DNA of 64,000 nucleotides from Paraburkholderia sp. BCC1886 (lineage in GTDB: Bacteria; Pseudomonadota; Gammaproteobacteria; Burkholderiales; Burkholderiaceae). Shown in pieces: positions 24,561 to 32,911 of this stretch. Location of the stretch: NCBI RefSeq assembly GCF_900996245.1, contig NZ_CAAJGK010000096.1:186001-250000 (forward strand), given 5' to 3'. The translations under genes were made by a program, and so were the position numbers. The first letter of the stretch is position 1, and each line of letters starts with the position of its first letter. Under the pieces are notes generated by a model. The model did not search any database. It saw only the letters and a list, made by a program, of their open reading frames with translations, and was not told the DNA's origin.

Positions 24561-24711
24561 GGTAACGGATCGTATCGGCGGCAGGGCAGCGGGGGCGATC
24601 GCGGGACTGTGGCGGGGTCGACGGCCAATCCGGCGTCGCGGCCTGGTCTACAATCGGCGGCTTATTGCGCGCGGCCATGGTGCCGCTTCAGCGCGCCAAC
24701 GAGGAGACGAC

Positions 24712-25374
24712 ATGCTTGATTTCACAACGATAGGAACGTTCGTGGCCGTGGTGTTTGGACTTTTTCTGATTCCTGGCCCGGCCGTGCTGATGGTGTTGAC
24801 GCGCACCGTGCACGGCGGTCGCAAAGTGGGCATTCTCACCGGTCTCGGCGTGGCGGCGGGTGACTTCGTTCATACGCTGGGTGCTGCGATCGGCCTGTCG
24901 GCGCTGCTGATGACCTCCGCGCTCGCCTTCAATGCGGTCAAGATCGTGGGCGCCGCGTATCTCATCTATCTCGGTGTGCGCGCGTTGCGCGAAAAGCCGG
25001 CAGCCCGTGCTTCGGGAGAAGCGGTCGGTGCGCAGTCCACGCAAACCGCGCCCGCGCAGCCGCCCGTGTCAGGCACCAAAGCATTTTTACAGGCGATTCC
25101 CGCCGAAGTGCTGAACCCCAAAACCGCGCTGTTTTTTCTCGCTTTCCTGCCGCAGTTCGTGCATGCGGACCGTGGGTCTTCGTTTCTGCAGTTCGCCACA
25201 CTCGGATTGATCTTCGTCGTCATGAGCGCGCTCTACACGACGCTGATCGTGCTGACCATTCGCCCGCTGGGCAGGCTGGTAAAGCGGCTGACGTGGCTGG
25301 CGCGGTGGCAGAACAAGATTATCGGCGTGTTGTTTATTTCGCTGGGTTTGCGGGTCGCGACGCAGACGCGGTGA
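24712..25374 (+). CDS. LysE family amino-acid/metabolite exporter
   Basis: A 220-residue inner-membrane exporter of the LysE/RhtB family with six hydrophobic segments. Signature near the N-terminus: FLIPGPAVLMVLTRTVHGGRKVGILTGLGVAAGD; second-half motif LNPKTALFFLAFLPQFV. ATG 24712 follows a strong GAGGAGA. Substrate unknown. A polar loop of about 25 residues (Ala, Gln, Pro and Thr rich) between helices three and four is longer than in E. coli RhtB. Confidence 0.9.
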   Translation: MLDFTTIGTFVAVVFGLFLIPGPAVLMVLTRTVHGGRKVGILTGLGVAAGDFVHTLGAAIGLSALLMTSALAFNAVKIVGAAYLIYLGVRALREKPAARASGEAVGAQSTQTAPAQPPVSGTKAFLQAIPAEVLNPKTALFFLAFLPQFVHADRGSSFLQFATLGLIFVVMSALYTTLIVLTIRPLGRLVKRLTWLARWQNKIIGVLFISLGLRVATQTR

Positions 25375-25379
25375 CCGGG

Positions 25380-25496
25380 CGAGGTCGAAGGCAGCCTGTG
25401 GCTGGTGCCGGCGCAATGTGCGTTGTCGGCATGTTCCGCAAGGCGCTGGGGACGTCGCCAGGGCGGTATATCTCGGAACGGCAGGGAGGGACGTGA
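25380..25496 (+). pseudogene. Remnant of an AraC-family regulator C-terminus
   Basis: MFRKALGTSPGRYISERQ, encoded at 25431 onward, closely resembles the last recognition helix and tail of AraC/GlxA-type regulators (F-R-K-A-L-G-T-S-P-G-R-Y). Just upstream, in a different frame, the bases read A-A-C-G-W, like the A-x-x-C-G-F turn that normally precedes this helix. The rest of such a gene is absent: the LysE stop lies only 6 bp before. This looks like a deleted and frameshifted gene end. Confidence 0.45.
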
Positions 25497-25542
25497 AGCG
25501 ATTCGTTTCGCCAGCTAAGGCGAACACGACGAACAGGCTGCA

Positions 25543-25800
25543 TCATTCGTCGCCGTGCTGACAGAAGCGGCGACCCGGAATGTGCGCGATAACAGCGAGG
25601 GCGATTTCGAGCGGCGTGCTTTCCGCGGGGACCACGCGGCGGCTCGGTTCGGGGGTGTGCTTCATGGTCCATTCGACGAGGCGGTACGAACGCCCCCAGG
25701 GCGGCTGCAACGGATCGGAGACTTTGCCCGACTGGATCTGACGAACCCAGTCATTGCCTGGCATCTCGCGCAGATGCTCGAACACCGCTTCTTCAACCAT
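25543..25800 (-). CDS. Small conserved-looking protein of unknown function
   Basis: An 85-residue soluble protein starting MVEEAVFEHLREMPGNDW. The ATG at 25800 is preceded by AAGGAG (25808-25813) with 7 bp spacing, which fixes the start; the same frame is open further upstream but without a ribosome site. It has acidic/aromatic N-terminal and basic central parts (WGRSYRLVEWTMKHTPEPSRR), and an AlaVal-rich helix near the C-terminus. I do not recognise a domain. No obvious operon partner; the AraC remnant lies 46 bp beyond its stop on the other strand. Confidence 0.65.
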   Translation of the reverse strand: MVEEAVFEHLREMPGNDWVRQIQSGKVSDPLQPPWGRSYRLVEWTMKHTPEPSRRVVPAESTPLEIALAVIAHIPGRRFCQHGDE

Positions 25801-26076
25801 GGTCGAGCTCCTTCTTCGCAAGCGGACGATCCGTCTTGTAGCGCGTCGGCGAGACCCCCAAAAAAAGCGCCGCCGATGTTCTGGCGGCTTAACAGGGGAT
25901 GTTGTGGACGCATCATTACAGCGAAGAATTAAGCGAGACTTAAAGTCCCGAGCCGAGCCGCGCGTCGCCAGGTAAAGTCGCGCTCGCGCCCTCAAGGGTG
26001 CGTAAAAACTGCCGTTATCAGGAGCATCGGGGACACGCCGCCCCCGCACCGTCCTCTGGACCAGCCGACTGATAAC

Positions 26077-27174
26077 GTGACGAATCTCGCTCCCACGCCG
26101 CTTTCCGATCGCCTCCGCTCGCTCGTCGATACCGTGCAGCACAACGAGCGCACGCTGCGCCGGTTCCAGAATGTCGAGTTGCGATTGATCGGCGCGCAGG
26201 ATTTCGCGTCGTTTCTCGATACCTTGTTCAATGTCCTGCCGCAGGAGTTCGCGCTAACCGGCGTGACGCTGTGGCTCGACGAGCGCGCGCCGATGCTGCT
26301 CGAACTCCTCGAGCCCGCCGCACTGCGCTCGCTGGACCAGCCGCCGGGCCTCAAGACTTCGCGCGAAGCCGGCGCCGCGGCCAGCCGTCTCTGCGACGAC
26401 GGCCTGCCGTGGCTCGGCCGTCCGCGCGACTGGGAAGAGAACGCGCGCCACAGCTTTTTCGGCGATGTCGAGTTGCCGGCCAGCGCGATTCTGTTGCCGC
26501 TCGTCGCGGGCAATCTGTCGAGCGGCTACCTTTGTCTCGGCAGCGACGACGCCACGCGTTTCGTGCCGGGCATGGCCACGGACATTCTGGAGCGCTTCGC
26601 CAGCATCGTGGCCGCGAGTCTGGACAACGTCGCGCATCGCGAGCGGCTGCGGCAACTCGGCATGACGGACTCGCTGACCGGTCTCGCCAATCGCCGCTAT
26701 TTCGACGAACGGCTGCGCGAAGAGTGCATGCGCGCGGTGCGGTACGCGGCGCCGGTGGCGTGTCTGTTCATCGATATCGACAGCTTCAAGCGGATCAACG
26801 ATACCTACGGGCATCAGACCGGCGACCGCGCTCTGGCGGCGGTCGCGGCCTGCGTGCGCAAGCAGGTGCGGCTCGGCGATACGGTCGCGCGTTACGGCGG
26901 CGAAGAGTTCACCGCGCTGCTGCAGGGCGATCGCGGCGACGCGCTGACGGTGGCGGAACGCGTGCGCCGCGCGGTGGAAAAACTGCAATTGCTCGACGAT
27001 CGCGGCGAACGCATCGTGCTGACCGTGTCGATCGGCGTGGCGGCGCGCACGGTGGCGGTGCCGCCTGCCGAGGCGCTGGCGTTCGGCCGCACGATGATGG
27101 AAGAAGCCGACCGCGCGATGTACCGGGCGAAACACAACGGCCGCAATCGCATCGAGGCGTTGGCGCCCGCTTGA
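26077..27174 (+). CDS. Diguanylate cyclase with N-terminal DUF484/GAF-type sensor
   Basis: A 365-residue protein, GTG start at 26077. Residues about 1-185 resemble the DUF484/GAF-like fold (RNVELRLIGAQDF-like start, later LPLVAGNLSSGYLCLGSDDATRF). The GGDEF domain follows from DSLTGLANRRYFDERL, with the active site written GGEEF at about 274-278 and an intact inhibitory I-site RLGD five residues before it. It should make cyclic di-GMP from two GTP and be feedback-inhibited. No membrane segment is visible, so it senses a cytoplasmic signal. It lies 3 kb from the exopolysaccharide operon and could influence it; that is inference. Confidence 0.88.
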   Translation: MTNLAPTPLSDRLRSLVDTVQHNERTLRRFQNVELRLIGAQDFASFLDTLFNVLPQEFALTGVTLWLDERAPMLLELLEPAALRSLDQPPGLKTSREAGAAASRLCDDGLPWLGRPRDWEENARHSFFGDVELPASAILLPLVAGNLSSGYLCLGSDDATRFVPGMATDILERFASIVAASLDNVAHRERLRQLGMTDSLTGLANRRYFDERLREECMRAVRYAAPVACLFIDIDSFKRINDTYGHQTGDRALAAVAACVRKQVRLGDTVARYGGEEFTALLQGDRGDALTVAERVRRAVEKLQLLDDRGERIVLTVSIGVAARTVAVPPAEALAFGRTMMEEADRAMYRAKHNGRNRIEALAPA

Positions 27175-27224
27175 GGGTTGAAGGGTTGGAGGGCTCGAGG
27201 GCATGAAGACGCCCCCGCGTCCGT

Positions 27225-28949
27225 TCAAACCCCCGGCGCGTCCGGCGGTACGCCGAGCAACTGCAGTGCACCGCCGGTCACGCCGCTGAACACCGGCCCC
27301 GCCACCGTGCCGCCATAAAATGCCTTGCCCGCCGGGTCGTCGATCATGACGGCGACGATCAGCCGCGGGTCGCTCATCGGCGCCATGCCGACGAACAGCG
27401 CGCGATAACGGTTCTTCGCATAGCCCGCGCCGATCTGCTTGCGCGCGGTGCCGGTCTTGCCGCCGATCCGGTATCCCTCCACCGCGGCCGCGCGGCCGGT
27501 TCCGCCCACACCCGTGGCCATTTCCAGCATCGAGCGAATGGCGCGCGCGGTCGCGGGCGTGGTGACCTGCTGCTCTGCAATTGGCAAAGGCGCGCCACTG
27601 CCGTCGCGCAACAGACTCACGTGATGCATCGTGCCGTCGCCCGCATAAGCGGTATAAACCTGCGCGATCTGCAGCAGCGACGCGGACAGACCGTAGCCAT
27701 ACGCCATGGTCGCCTGTTCGATGGGACGCCAGCGTTTGAAAGGGCGCACCTTGCCGGACGCCACGCCGGGAAACGTCAGGTCCGGCCGCAAGCCGAGCCC
27801 GTATTCCTGATACTTGTTCCAGATGGTTTCCGCCGGCAGGTTCAGCGCGAGTTTGGCGAGCGCGATATTGCTCGATTTCTGCACGGCTTCGGCCACCGTC
27901 ATCGCGCCGTGATTCGACGTGTCGTGAATCACGGCGGGCCCGATTTTGTACCAGCCGGGCGCGGTGTCGACGATGCTTTGCGGCCGCACCTTCCCTTCGT
28001 CGATCGACAGGGCGACCACCACCGGTTTGATCGTCGAGCCGGGTTCGAAGGTGTCGACCACCGCGCGATTGCGCAGTTGCCGCCCGGTCAGCCGGGCGCG
28101 GTCGTTGGGATCGAAGCTCGGATAGTTGGCCAGCGCGAGAATCTCGCCGTTGCGCGCGTCGAGCACGACCACGCTGCCGGCTTCGGCCCGATGCGTGGCA
28201 ATCGCCGTCTTGAGTTGCGCGTAAGCGAGTTGCTGGATGCGCCGGTCGATTGTCAGGTGGATGGTGTCGCCGTTGCGGGCCGGCACCAGCGGCCGCGTCT
28301 CCGAGACCACGCGGCCGAGGCGGTCGCGGATCACTTCGCGCTGGCCCGGCACGCCCAGCAACTGCTCGTTGACGGCGAGTTCAATGCCTTCCTGGCCGTT
28401 GTCCTCGATATCGGTAAAGCCCACCACATGAGCCGCCGATTCGCCTTCGGGATAGAAGCGCTTCGAATCGGCGATCTGCGTGATGCCGGCGAGCCCGAGT
28501 TTGCCGAGATGGCCGGCGGTATCGGCATCGACCTGGCGTTTGAGCAGTACGAAGGTTTTGTCTCCATTCAGACGTCGGCGCAGTTCCACGAGCGGCAGGT
28601 CGAGAAGCGTCGAGAGCGGCGGCAACGCGGCTTCGTCGAGCAGTTTCGGATTGGCCCAGATTTCGTAAGTGGCGAGACTCACGGCGAGCATCGAGCCGTT
28701 GCGATCGACGATGCGTCCGCGTGTCGCATCGAGTTCGAGGGTGCGCTGATAGCGTTTTTGTCCCTGATCGACGTAGAAGTTCTGGTTCACCACCTGCACC
28801 CAGAAGGCGCGGCCCGCCAGCGTGGCGAACGCGCTGAAGATCAGCAGCACGACCAGCTTCGAGCGCCACATGGGCAGCCGCGCGGCGAGCAGCGGATGGC
28901 TTGCCGCGGCGTAGGAGTCGGATGGCCGGGAAGTCTTTTTCTGAGGCAT
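27225..28949 (-). CDS. FtsI/PBP3-type penicillin-binding transpeptidase (extra copy outside the division cluster)
   Basis: A 574-residue class B PBP. One membrane anchor at about residues 30-48, a dimerisation/pedestal region (ATRGRIVDRNGSMLAVS), then the transpeptidase with S305-T-I-K308, the SSN motif at 359-361 and the KTGTA motif at 498-502. It cross-links peptidoglycan, probably at septa or poles. No mraY, mur or fts genes surround it, so it is likely a second FtsI-like protein. ATG 28949 is preferred; a TTG at 29009 is the only longer alternative. The convergent diguanylate cyclase ends 50 bp away. Confidence 0.9.
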   Translation of the reverse strand: MPQKKTSRPSDSYAAASHPLLAARLPMWRSKLVVLLIFSAFATLAGRAFWVQVVNQNFYVDQGQKRYQRTLELDATRGRIVDRNGSMLAVSLATYEIWANPKLLDEAALPPLSTLLDLPLVELRRRLNGDKTFVLLKRQVDADTAGHLGKLGLAGITQIADSKRFYPEGESAAHVVGFTDIEDNGQEGIELAVNEQLLGVPGQREVIRDRLGRVVSETRPLVPARNGDTIHLTIDRRIQQLAYAQLKTAIATHRAEAGSVVVLDARNGEILALANYPSFDPNDRARLTGRQLRNRAVVDTFEPGSTIKPVVVALSIDEGKVRPQSIVDTAPGWYKIGPAVIHDTSNHGAMTVAEAVQKSSNIALAKLALNLPAETIWNKYQEYGLGLRPDLTFPGVASGKVRPFKRWRPIEQATMAYGYGLSASLLQIAQVYTAYAGDGTMHHVSLLRDGSGAPLPIAEQQVTTPATARAIRSMLEMATGVGGTGRAAAVEGYRIGGKTGTARKQIGAGYAKNRYRALFVGMAPMSDPRLIVAVMIDDPAGKAFYGGTVAGPVFSGVTGGALQLLGVPPDAPGV

Positions 28950-29061
28950 GGATTGGGTGCTGGCTGTTTTTTGTAATGCGAACGTAATCTTTGCCGGCGA
29001 TTTGTGCAAGGGGAGATTGCCGGCGGCTGATTACCGAAGACGGCCGCGAGCGCGGGCGGCG

Positions 29062-30039
29062 TTATGCCTGGTGCTCGCGGGCCTGCTCCGTCAGCCATTG
29101 CTCGAAGGCCTGCACGGCGGCATCGTCGGCGCGGGCGGCGTTGACGATCAGCGTGTAGTCGGCGGCGCGCCACGCCGGTGCGGCGAGCGGGCACACCAGC
29201 CGGCCGGCGGCGAGTTCGCGTCCGATCAGCGGCAGAGAAGCGAGCGTCACGCCGAGCCCTTCGACGGCGGCGGCCAGTTGCAGATACACATGATCGAATT
29301 CCATCTGGCCGCTGCCGCGCAGATCGGCCGCGCCGGCTTCGCGCAGCCAATGCGACCAGGCGCTGCGCGTGCTGGCGGAATGCAGCAGGGTGTGCTGACG
29401 CAGATCTTCGACCCGCTCTATGGGATACCGACGCAACAGCGCGGGGCTGCAAGCGGGCACGCGCAGGTCGGGCATCAACGCGCGCGGCGCGAGGCCCGCG
29501 CCCTGTTCGTCGCCGGAGCGCACGCCGATGTCGAAGGCGTCGCCGATATAGCGCAGCTTGCGCGAGGTGGTCGACACGCGCACGTCGATGTCCGGGTAGC
29601 GCGCCTGGAAGTCGGCGAGACGCGGCAACAGCCAGCACAAAGCGAAGCTCGCCATCACGTTCACGCGCACGGTGCCCGCGATGCGATGCGCGATGTCGTC
29701 GCGGCGTACTCTCGCCGCCGCGCCGGTTAGTCGTTCGAAGGCGGAGCTCACGTCGTTGAGCAGCGCGGCGCCTTCGTCGGTGAGCACGACGCCGCGCGCG
29801 CGGCGCTCGAACAGCGGCGTGCCGAACCAGTCTTCCAGCAGCCGGATCTGCTTGCCGACCGCCCAATGCGTGACATGCAGATCGACTGCGGCCGCCGCGA
29901 AACTCGCATGCCGCGCGACGGCTTCGAAATGGCGGAGCGCATTGAGCGGCGGGAGCTTGTCAGGCGTTTTTTCGGGGCTCGCGGCCTGCAGGGTAACGGG
30001 AGTTTTTTTCTTCACCGACGGGGGAATTGGCCAAGCCAT
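29062..30039 (-). CDS. LysR-family transcriptional regulator (GcvA-like)
   Basis: A 325-residue regulator. The N-terminal winged HTH (LNALRHFEAVARHASFAAAAVDLHVTHWAVGKQIRLLEDWFGTPLFERR) is of the GcvA/AmpR subgroup, followed by a periplasmic-binding-like effector domain. About 25 extra residues precede the HTH, so translation may start later than 30039. It diverges from the TSUP exporter gene at 30225, its likely target, and may also affect the phosphonate operon beyond it. The 185-bp gap between the two holds a 7-bp-stem hairpin (30149-30168, CGGATGC/GCATCCG). Confidence 0.88.
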   Translation of the reverse strand: MAWPIPPSVKKKTPVTLQAASPEKTPDKLPPLNALRHFEAVARHASFAAAAVDLHVTHWAVGKQIRLLEDWFGTPLFERRARGVVLTDEGAALLNDVSSAFERLTGAAARVRRDDIAHRIAGTVRVNVMASFALCWLLPRLADFQARYPDIDVRVSTTSRKLRYIGDAFDIGVRSGDEQGAGLAPRALMPDLRVPACSPALLRRYPIERVEDLRQHTLLHSASTRSAWSHWLREAGAADLRGSGQMEFDHVYLQLAAAVEGLGVTLASLPLIGRELAAGRLVCPLAAPAWRAADYTLIVNAARADDAAVQAFEQWLTEQAREHQA

Positions 30040-30224
30040 GTTTGGGAAAGGGAGGGTTTGATTTTATCGAGCCGTGACTTTATCTCCCTGCTAGCGGGAT
30101 ATTAACTCTGTTGAGCCGGGCCGTTGTCCGACCATAAAATCGACATCCCGGATGCACTGCAGCATCCGTTACCCAAGGACTCGATGCGCTTCGATTTTTT
30201 CTACCGGTGCTTCAAGGTCGTGCC

Positions 30225-30953
30225 ATGACCGGCTATCTGCTGGTACTGCTCGTCGGCATCCTTGCCGGCACGCTCAGCGGCATCGTCGGCACCGGTTCGT
30301 CGATGATGCTGATGCCGATCCTCGTTGTCTCCTTTGGGCCGAAACTCGCTGTCCCGATCATGGCCATCGGCGCGGTGATGGGCAATCTCGGCAAGGTCTT
30401 CGCGTGGTGGCGCGAGATCGACTGGAAAGCGTGCGGCGCGTACGCCGTCACGGCCGTCCCCGGCGCGGTGCTGGGCGTGCATACCCTGCTGGCGCTGCCC
30501 GCGCACTTCGTCGATATCGCACTGGGCGTCTTCTTCATCGCGATGGTGCCGACCCGCCGTTGCCTCACGCGGCACGCCGTGAAGATCACGCTCTGGCAAC
30601 TGGCGGTAATCGGCGGGCCAGTGGGATTTCTCACCGGCATCGTCGTATCGACCGGGCCGTTGACCGTTCCCGTGTTCACCTCGTATGGACTCGAGCGCGG
30701 CGCGTTTCTCGCGACAGAGGCGGCCGGTTCGCTCGCCGTGTACGCCGGCAAGATCGCCGCGTTCAGGCAGTTCGGCGCGCTGCCGCCGAGCGTGGTGCTG
30801 AAAGGCGCGATCGTCGGCGCATCGCTCATGACGGGTTCGTTCTTCGCGCGGTCGCTAGTGATCCGCATGAAGCCGGCGACTTTCAGACTGCTGGTGGACG
30901 GACTGCTGCTGACATCGGGCGCTTCGCTTTTGTGGGCGGCGACGGGGCAGTGA
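30225..30953 (+). CDS. TSUP (TauE/SafE) family anion exporter/permease
   Basis: A 242-residue membrane protein with about eight hydrophobic segments and the internal repeat typical of the family (LVGILAGTLSGIVGTGSSMMLMPIL, then GGPVGFLTGIVVSTGPLTVPVF). TSUP proteins move sulfite, sulfoacetate, other sulfonates or related organic anions. It sits directly upstream of the phosphonate operon (212 bp) on the same strand, so organophosphonate transport is conceivable; the LysR gene divergent from it is the probable regulator. ATG 30225 with AAGG upstream; the in-frame alternative at 30207 adds six residues. Confidence 0.85.
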   Translation: MTGYLLVLLVGILAGTLSGIVGTGSSMMLMPILVVSFGPKLAVPIMAIGAVMGNLGKVFAWWREIDWKACGAYAVTAVPGAVLGVHTLLALPAHFVDIALGVFFIAMVPTRRCLTRHAVKITLWQLAVIGGPVGFLTGIVVSTGPLTVPVFTSYGLERGAFLATEAAGSLAVYAGKIAAFRQFGALPPSVVLKGAIVGASLMTGSFFARSLVIRMKPATFRLLVDGLLLTSGASLLWAATGQ

Positions 30954-31165
30954 AAAACCCCAAATCTACACACATTGCCAAAAAACACAAAAAAACAGCA
31001 AACCCGCATTAAATGCAAAAAAACACCACATTCGGTGGGTTAGCCAAAACAAAAGCGCGAAACTGGGGCGGAAACCCGAATAAATAGAAATTCCGCTATA
31101 GTCGCCCTTTTCAGTCGCCAACCGGGTGCGTCGCGTCGCGAAGCCCGGTCTCAGGAGCCAGAACA

Positions 31166-32911
31166 ATGAACGCTCGCGAACCCGCTTTCGCCACCACTTC
31201 ACGCAGCGCGCGCTTGCGTCAGATGCTGCTCAGCAACGAACTCGAATTCCTGATGGAGGCGCACAACGGCCTCTCCGCCCGTATCGTGCGGGAAGCCGGT
31301 TTCAAGGCCATCTGGGGTTCCGGTCTCGCCATCTCGGCGCAGTACGGCGTGCGCGACAACAACGAAGCCAGTTGGACCCAGGTCGTCGACACGCTCGAAT
31401 TCATGGCCGACGCCAGCGACCTGCCCATCCTGCTCGACGGCGATACCGGCTACGGCAACTTCAACAATGTGCGCCGGCTCGTGCGCAAGCTCGAACAACG
31501 CGGCATTGCCGGCGTCTGCATCGAAGACAAGCAGTTCCCGAAGACCAATAGCTTCATCAACGGCGAAGCGCAGCCGCTCGCCGATATGGACGAGTTCTGC
31601 GGCAAGATCAAGGCCGGCAAGGACTCGCAGTCGGATGAGAATTTTTCGATCGTCGCGCGCGTCGAAGCGCTGATCGCCGGCTGGGGCATGGACGAAGCGC
31701 TGCGTCGCGCGGAAGCCTACCGCCAGGCCGGCGCGGATGCGATCCTGATCCACAGCAAACTGTCGCGTCCCGACGAAATTCTCGAGTTCGCGCGCGAGTG
31801 GGCGGGCCGCGGTCCGCTCGTCATCGTGCCGACCAAGTACTACAGCACGCCCACCGAAGTGTTCCGCGAAGCCGGTATCAGCGCGGTGATCTGGGCGAAT
31901 CATCTGGTGCGCGCGGCGACCTCGGCCATGCAGGCCGTCGCCAGGGAAATCCACACGAACCAGACGCTCGTCAACGTCGAAGACAGCATCGCGGCGGTCA
32001 ACGAAATTTTCCGCCTGCAGGACGCGGACGAGTACTCGGAAGCCGAAGACCGCTATCTGTCGAGCGGGCGCGCGGCAAGCGGCGCGGTGGTGCTCGCGGC
32101 GAGCCGCGGCAAGGGTCTCGAAGCGGTCACCGAAGACCGTCCCAAGGTCATGCTGCCGATCGCCGGCAAGCCGCTGCTGCGCTGGCTGGTCGATGCGTTC
32201 AAGAAGCAGGGCGTCAACGACATCACGGTGGTCGGCGGCTATCGCGCCGATGCGATCGACACGGCCGGCATCAAGCTGGTCGTCAACGAGCGTCATGCGC
32301 AAACCGGCGAGCTGGCCTCGCTCGCCTGCGCGACGTCGAAACTGGCGGGCGACACGGTTGTCTCGTACGGCGACCTGCTGTTCCGCAGCTATATCCTGCG
32401 CGATCTGGTCGAGAGCGAAGCGGACTTCAGCGTGGTGGTCGATTCGTCGCTGACCGATGCGGAAAACGCCAGCGTGCGCGATTTCGCATGGTGTTCGTCG
32501 GCAGACGATCGCGGTCTGTTCGGCAACAAGGTCACGCTGCGTCACGTGTCGAGCGGCGCGGCAGCATCGGCGGCCGGCGTGTCGGCGAGCATTGCTGCGC
32601 AAACACCGCACGGTCGCTGGGTCGGTCTGCTGAACGTGCGCGGCGCGGGTCGCGAGCGCCTGCAGGCGGTGCTGGCGCAGTTGCAGACGCGCCCCGATTT
32701 CGATTCGCTCGACATGCCCGCGCTGCTGAACGCGCTGATCGAAGCAGGTGAATCGATCGAAGTGCAATACGTGCACGGCCATTGGCGCGGCGTGAACGAT
32801 CTCGACGACTTCCGTCGCGCCGGCGACTTCGCGCATGCGCAAGCGCCGTTCGCCGTCACTGCGGGTGACACGGCGGGCAAGACCGATGCGGCGAGCGGAG
32901 CCGCACGATGA
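31166..32911 (+). CDS. Phosphoenolpyruvate mutase fused to a nucleotidyltransferase (PepM-PntC type)
   Basis: A 581-residue bifunctional protein. Residues 1-290 are PEP mutase of the isocitrate-lyase superfamily: WGSGLAIS (50-57), LLDGDTGYGN (89-98) and the diagnostic EDKQFPKTNS (120-129) that separates true mutases from hydrolases. It converts PEP to phosphonopyruvate, making the C-P bond. From about 305 a GT-A-type nucleotidyltransferase begins: VVLAASRGKGLEAVTEDRPKVMLP, with K327 in the EDRPK block, expected to make CMP-aminoethylphosphonate. The usual L-A-A-G-x-G-x-R-L loop reads LAASRGKGL here. First gene of the three-gene operon; overlaps the decarboxylase by 4 bp (ATGA). Confidence 0.92.
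   Translation: MNAREPAFATTSRSARLRQMLLSNELEFLMEAHNGLSARIVREAGFKAIWGSGLAISAQYGVRDNNEASWTQVVDTLEFMADASDLPILLDGDTGYGNFNNVRRLVRKLEQRGIAGVCIEDKQFPKTNSFINGEAQPLADMDEFCGKIKAGKDSQSDENFSIVARVEALIAGWGMDEALRRAEAYRQAGADAILIHSKLSRPDEILEFAREWAGRGPLVIVPTKYYSTPTEVFREAGISAVIWANHLVRAATSAMQAVAREIHTNQTLVNVEDSIAAVNEIFRLQDADEYSEAEDRYLSSGRAASGAVVLAASRGKGLEAVTEDRPKVMLPIAGKPLLRWLVDAFKKQGVNDITVVGGYRADAIDTAGIKLVVNERHAQTGELASLACATSKLAGDTVVSYGDLLFRSYILRDLVESEADFSVVVDSSLTDAENASVRDFAWCSSADDRGLFGNKVTLRHVSSGAAASAAGVSASIAAQTPHGRWVGLLNVRGAGRERLQAVLAQLQTRPDFDSLDMPALLNALIEAGESIEVQYVHGHWRGVNDLDDFRRAGDFAHAQAPFAVTAGDTAGKTDAASGAAR

Noticed and set aside
31199..32842. Minus-strand frame opposite the PEP mutase fusion
   Set aside because: Antisense of a strongly supported gene; no independent ribosome site or domain.
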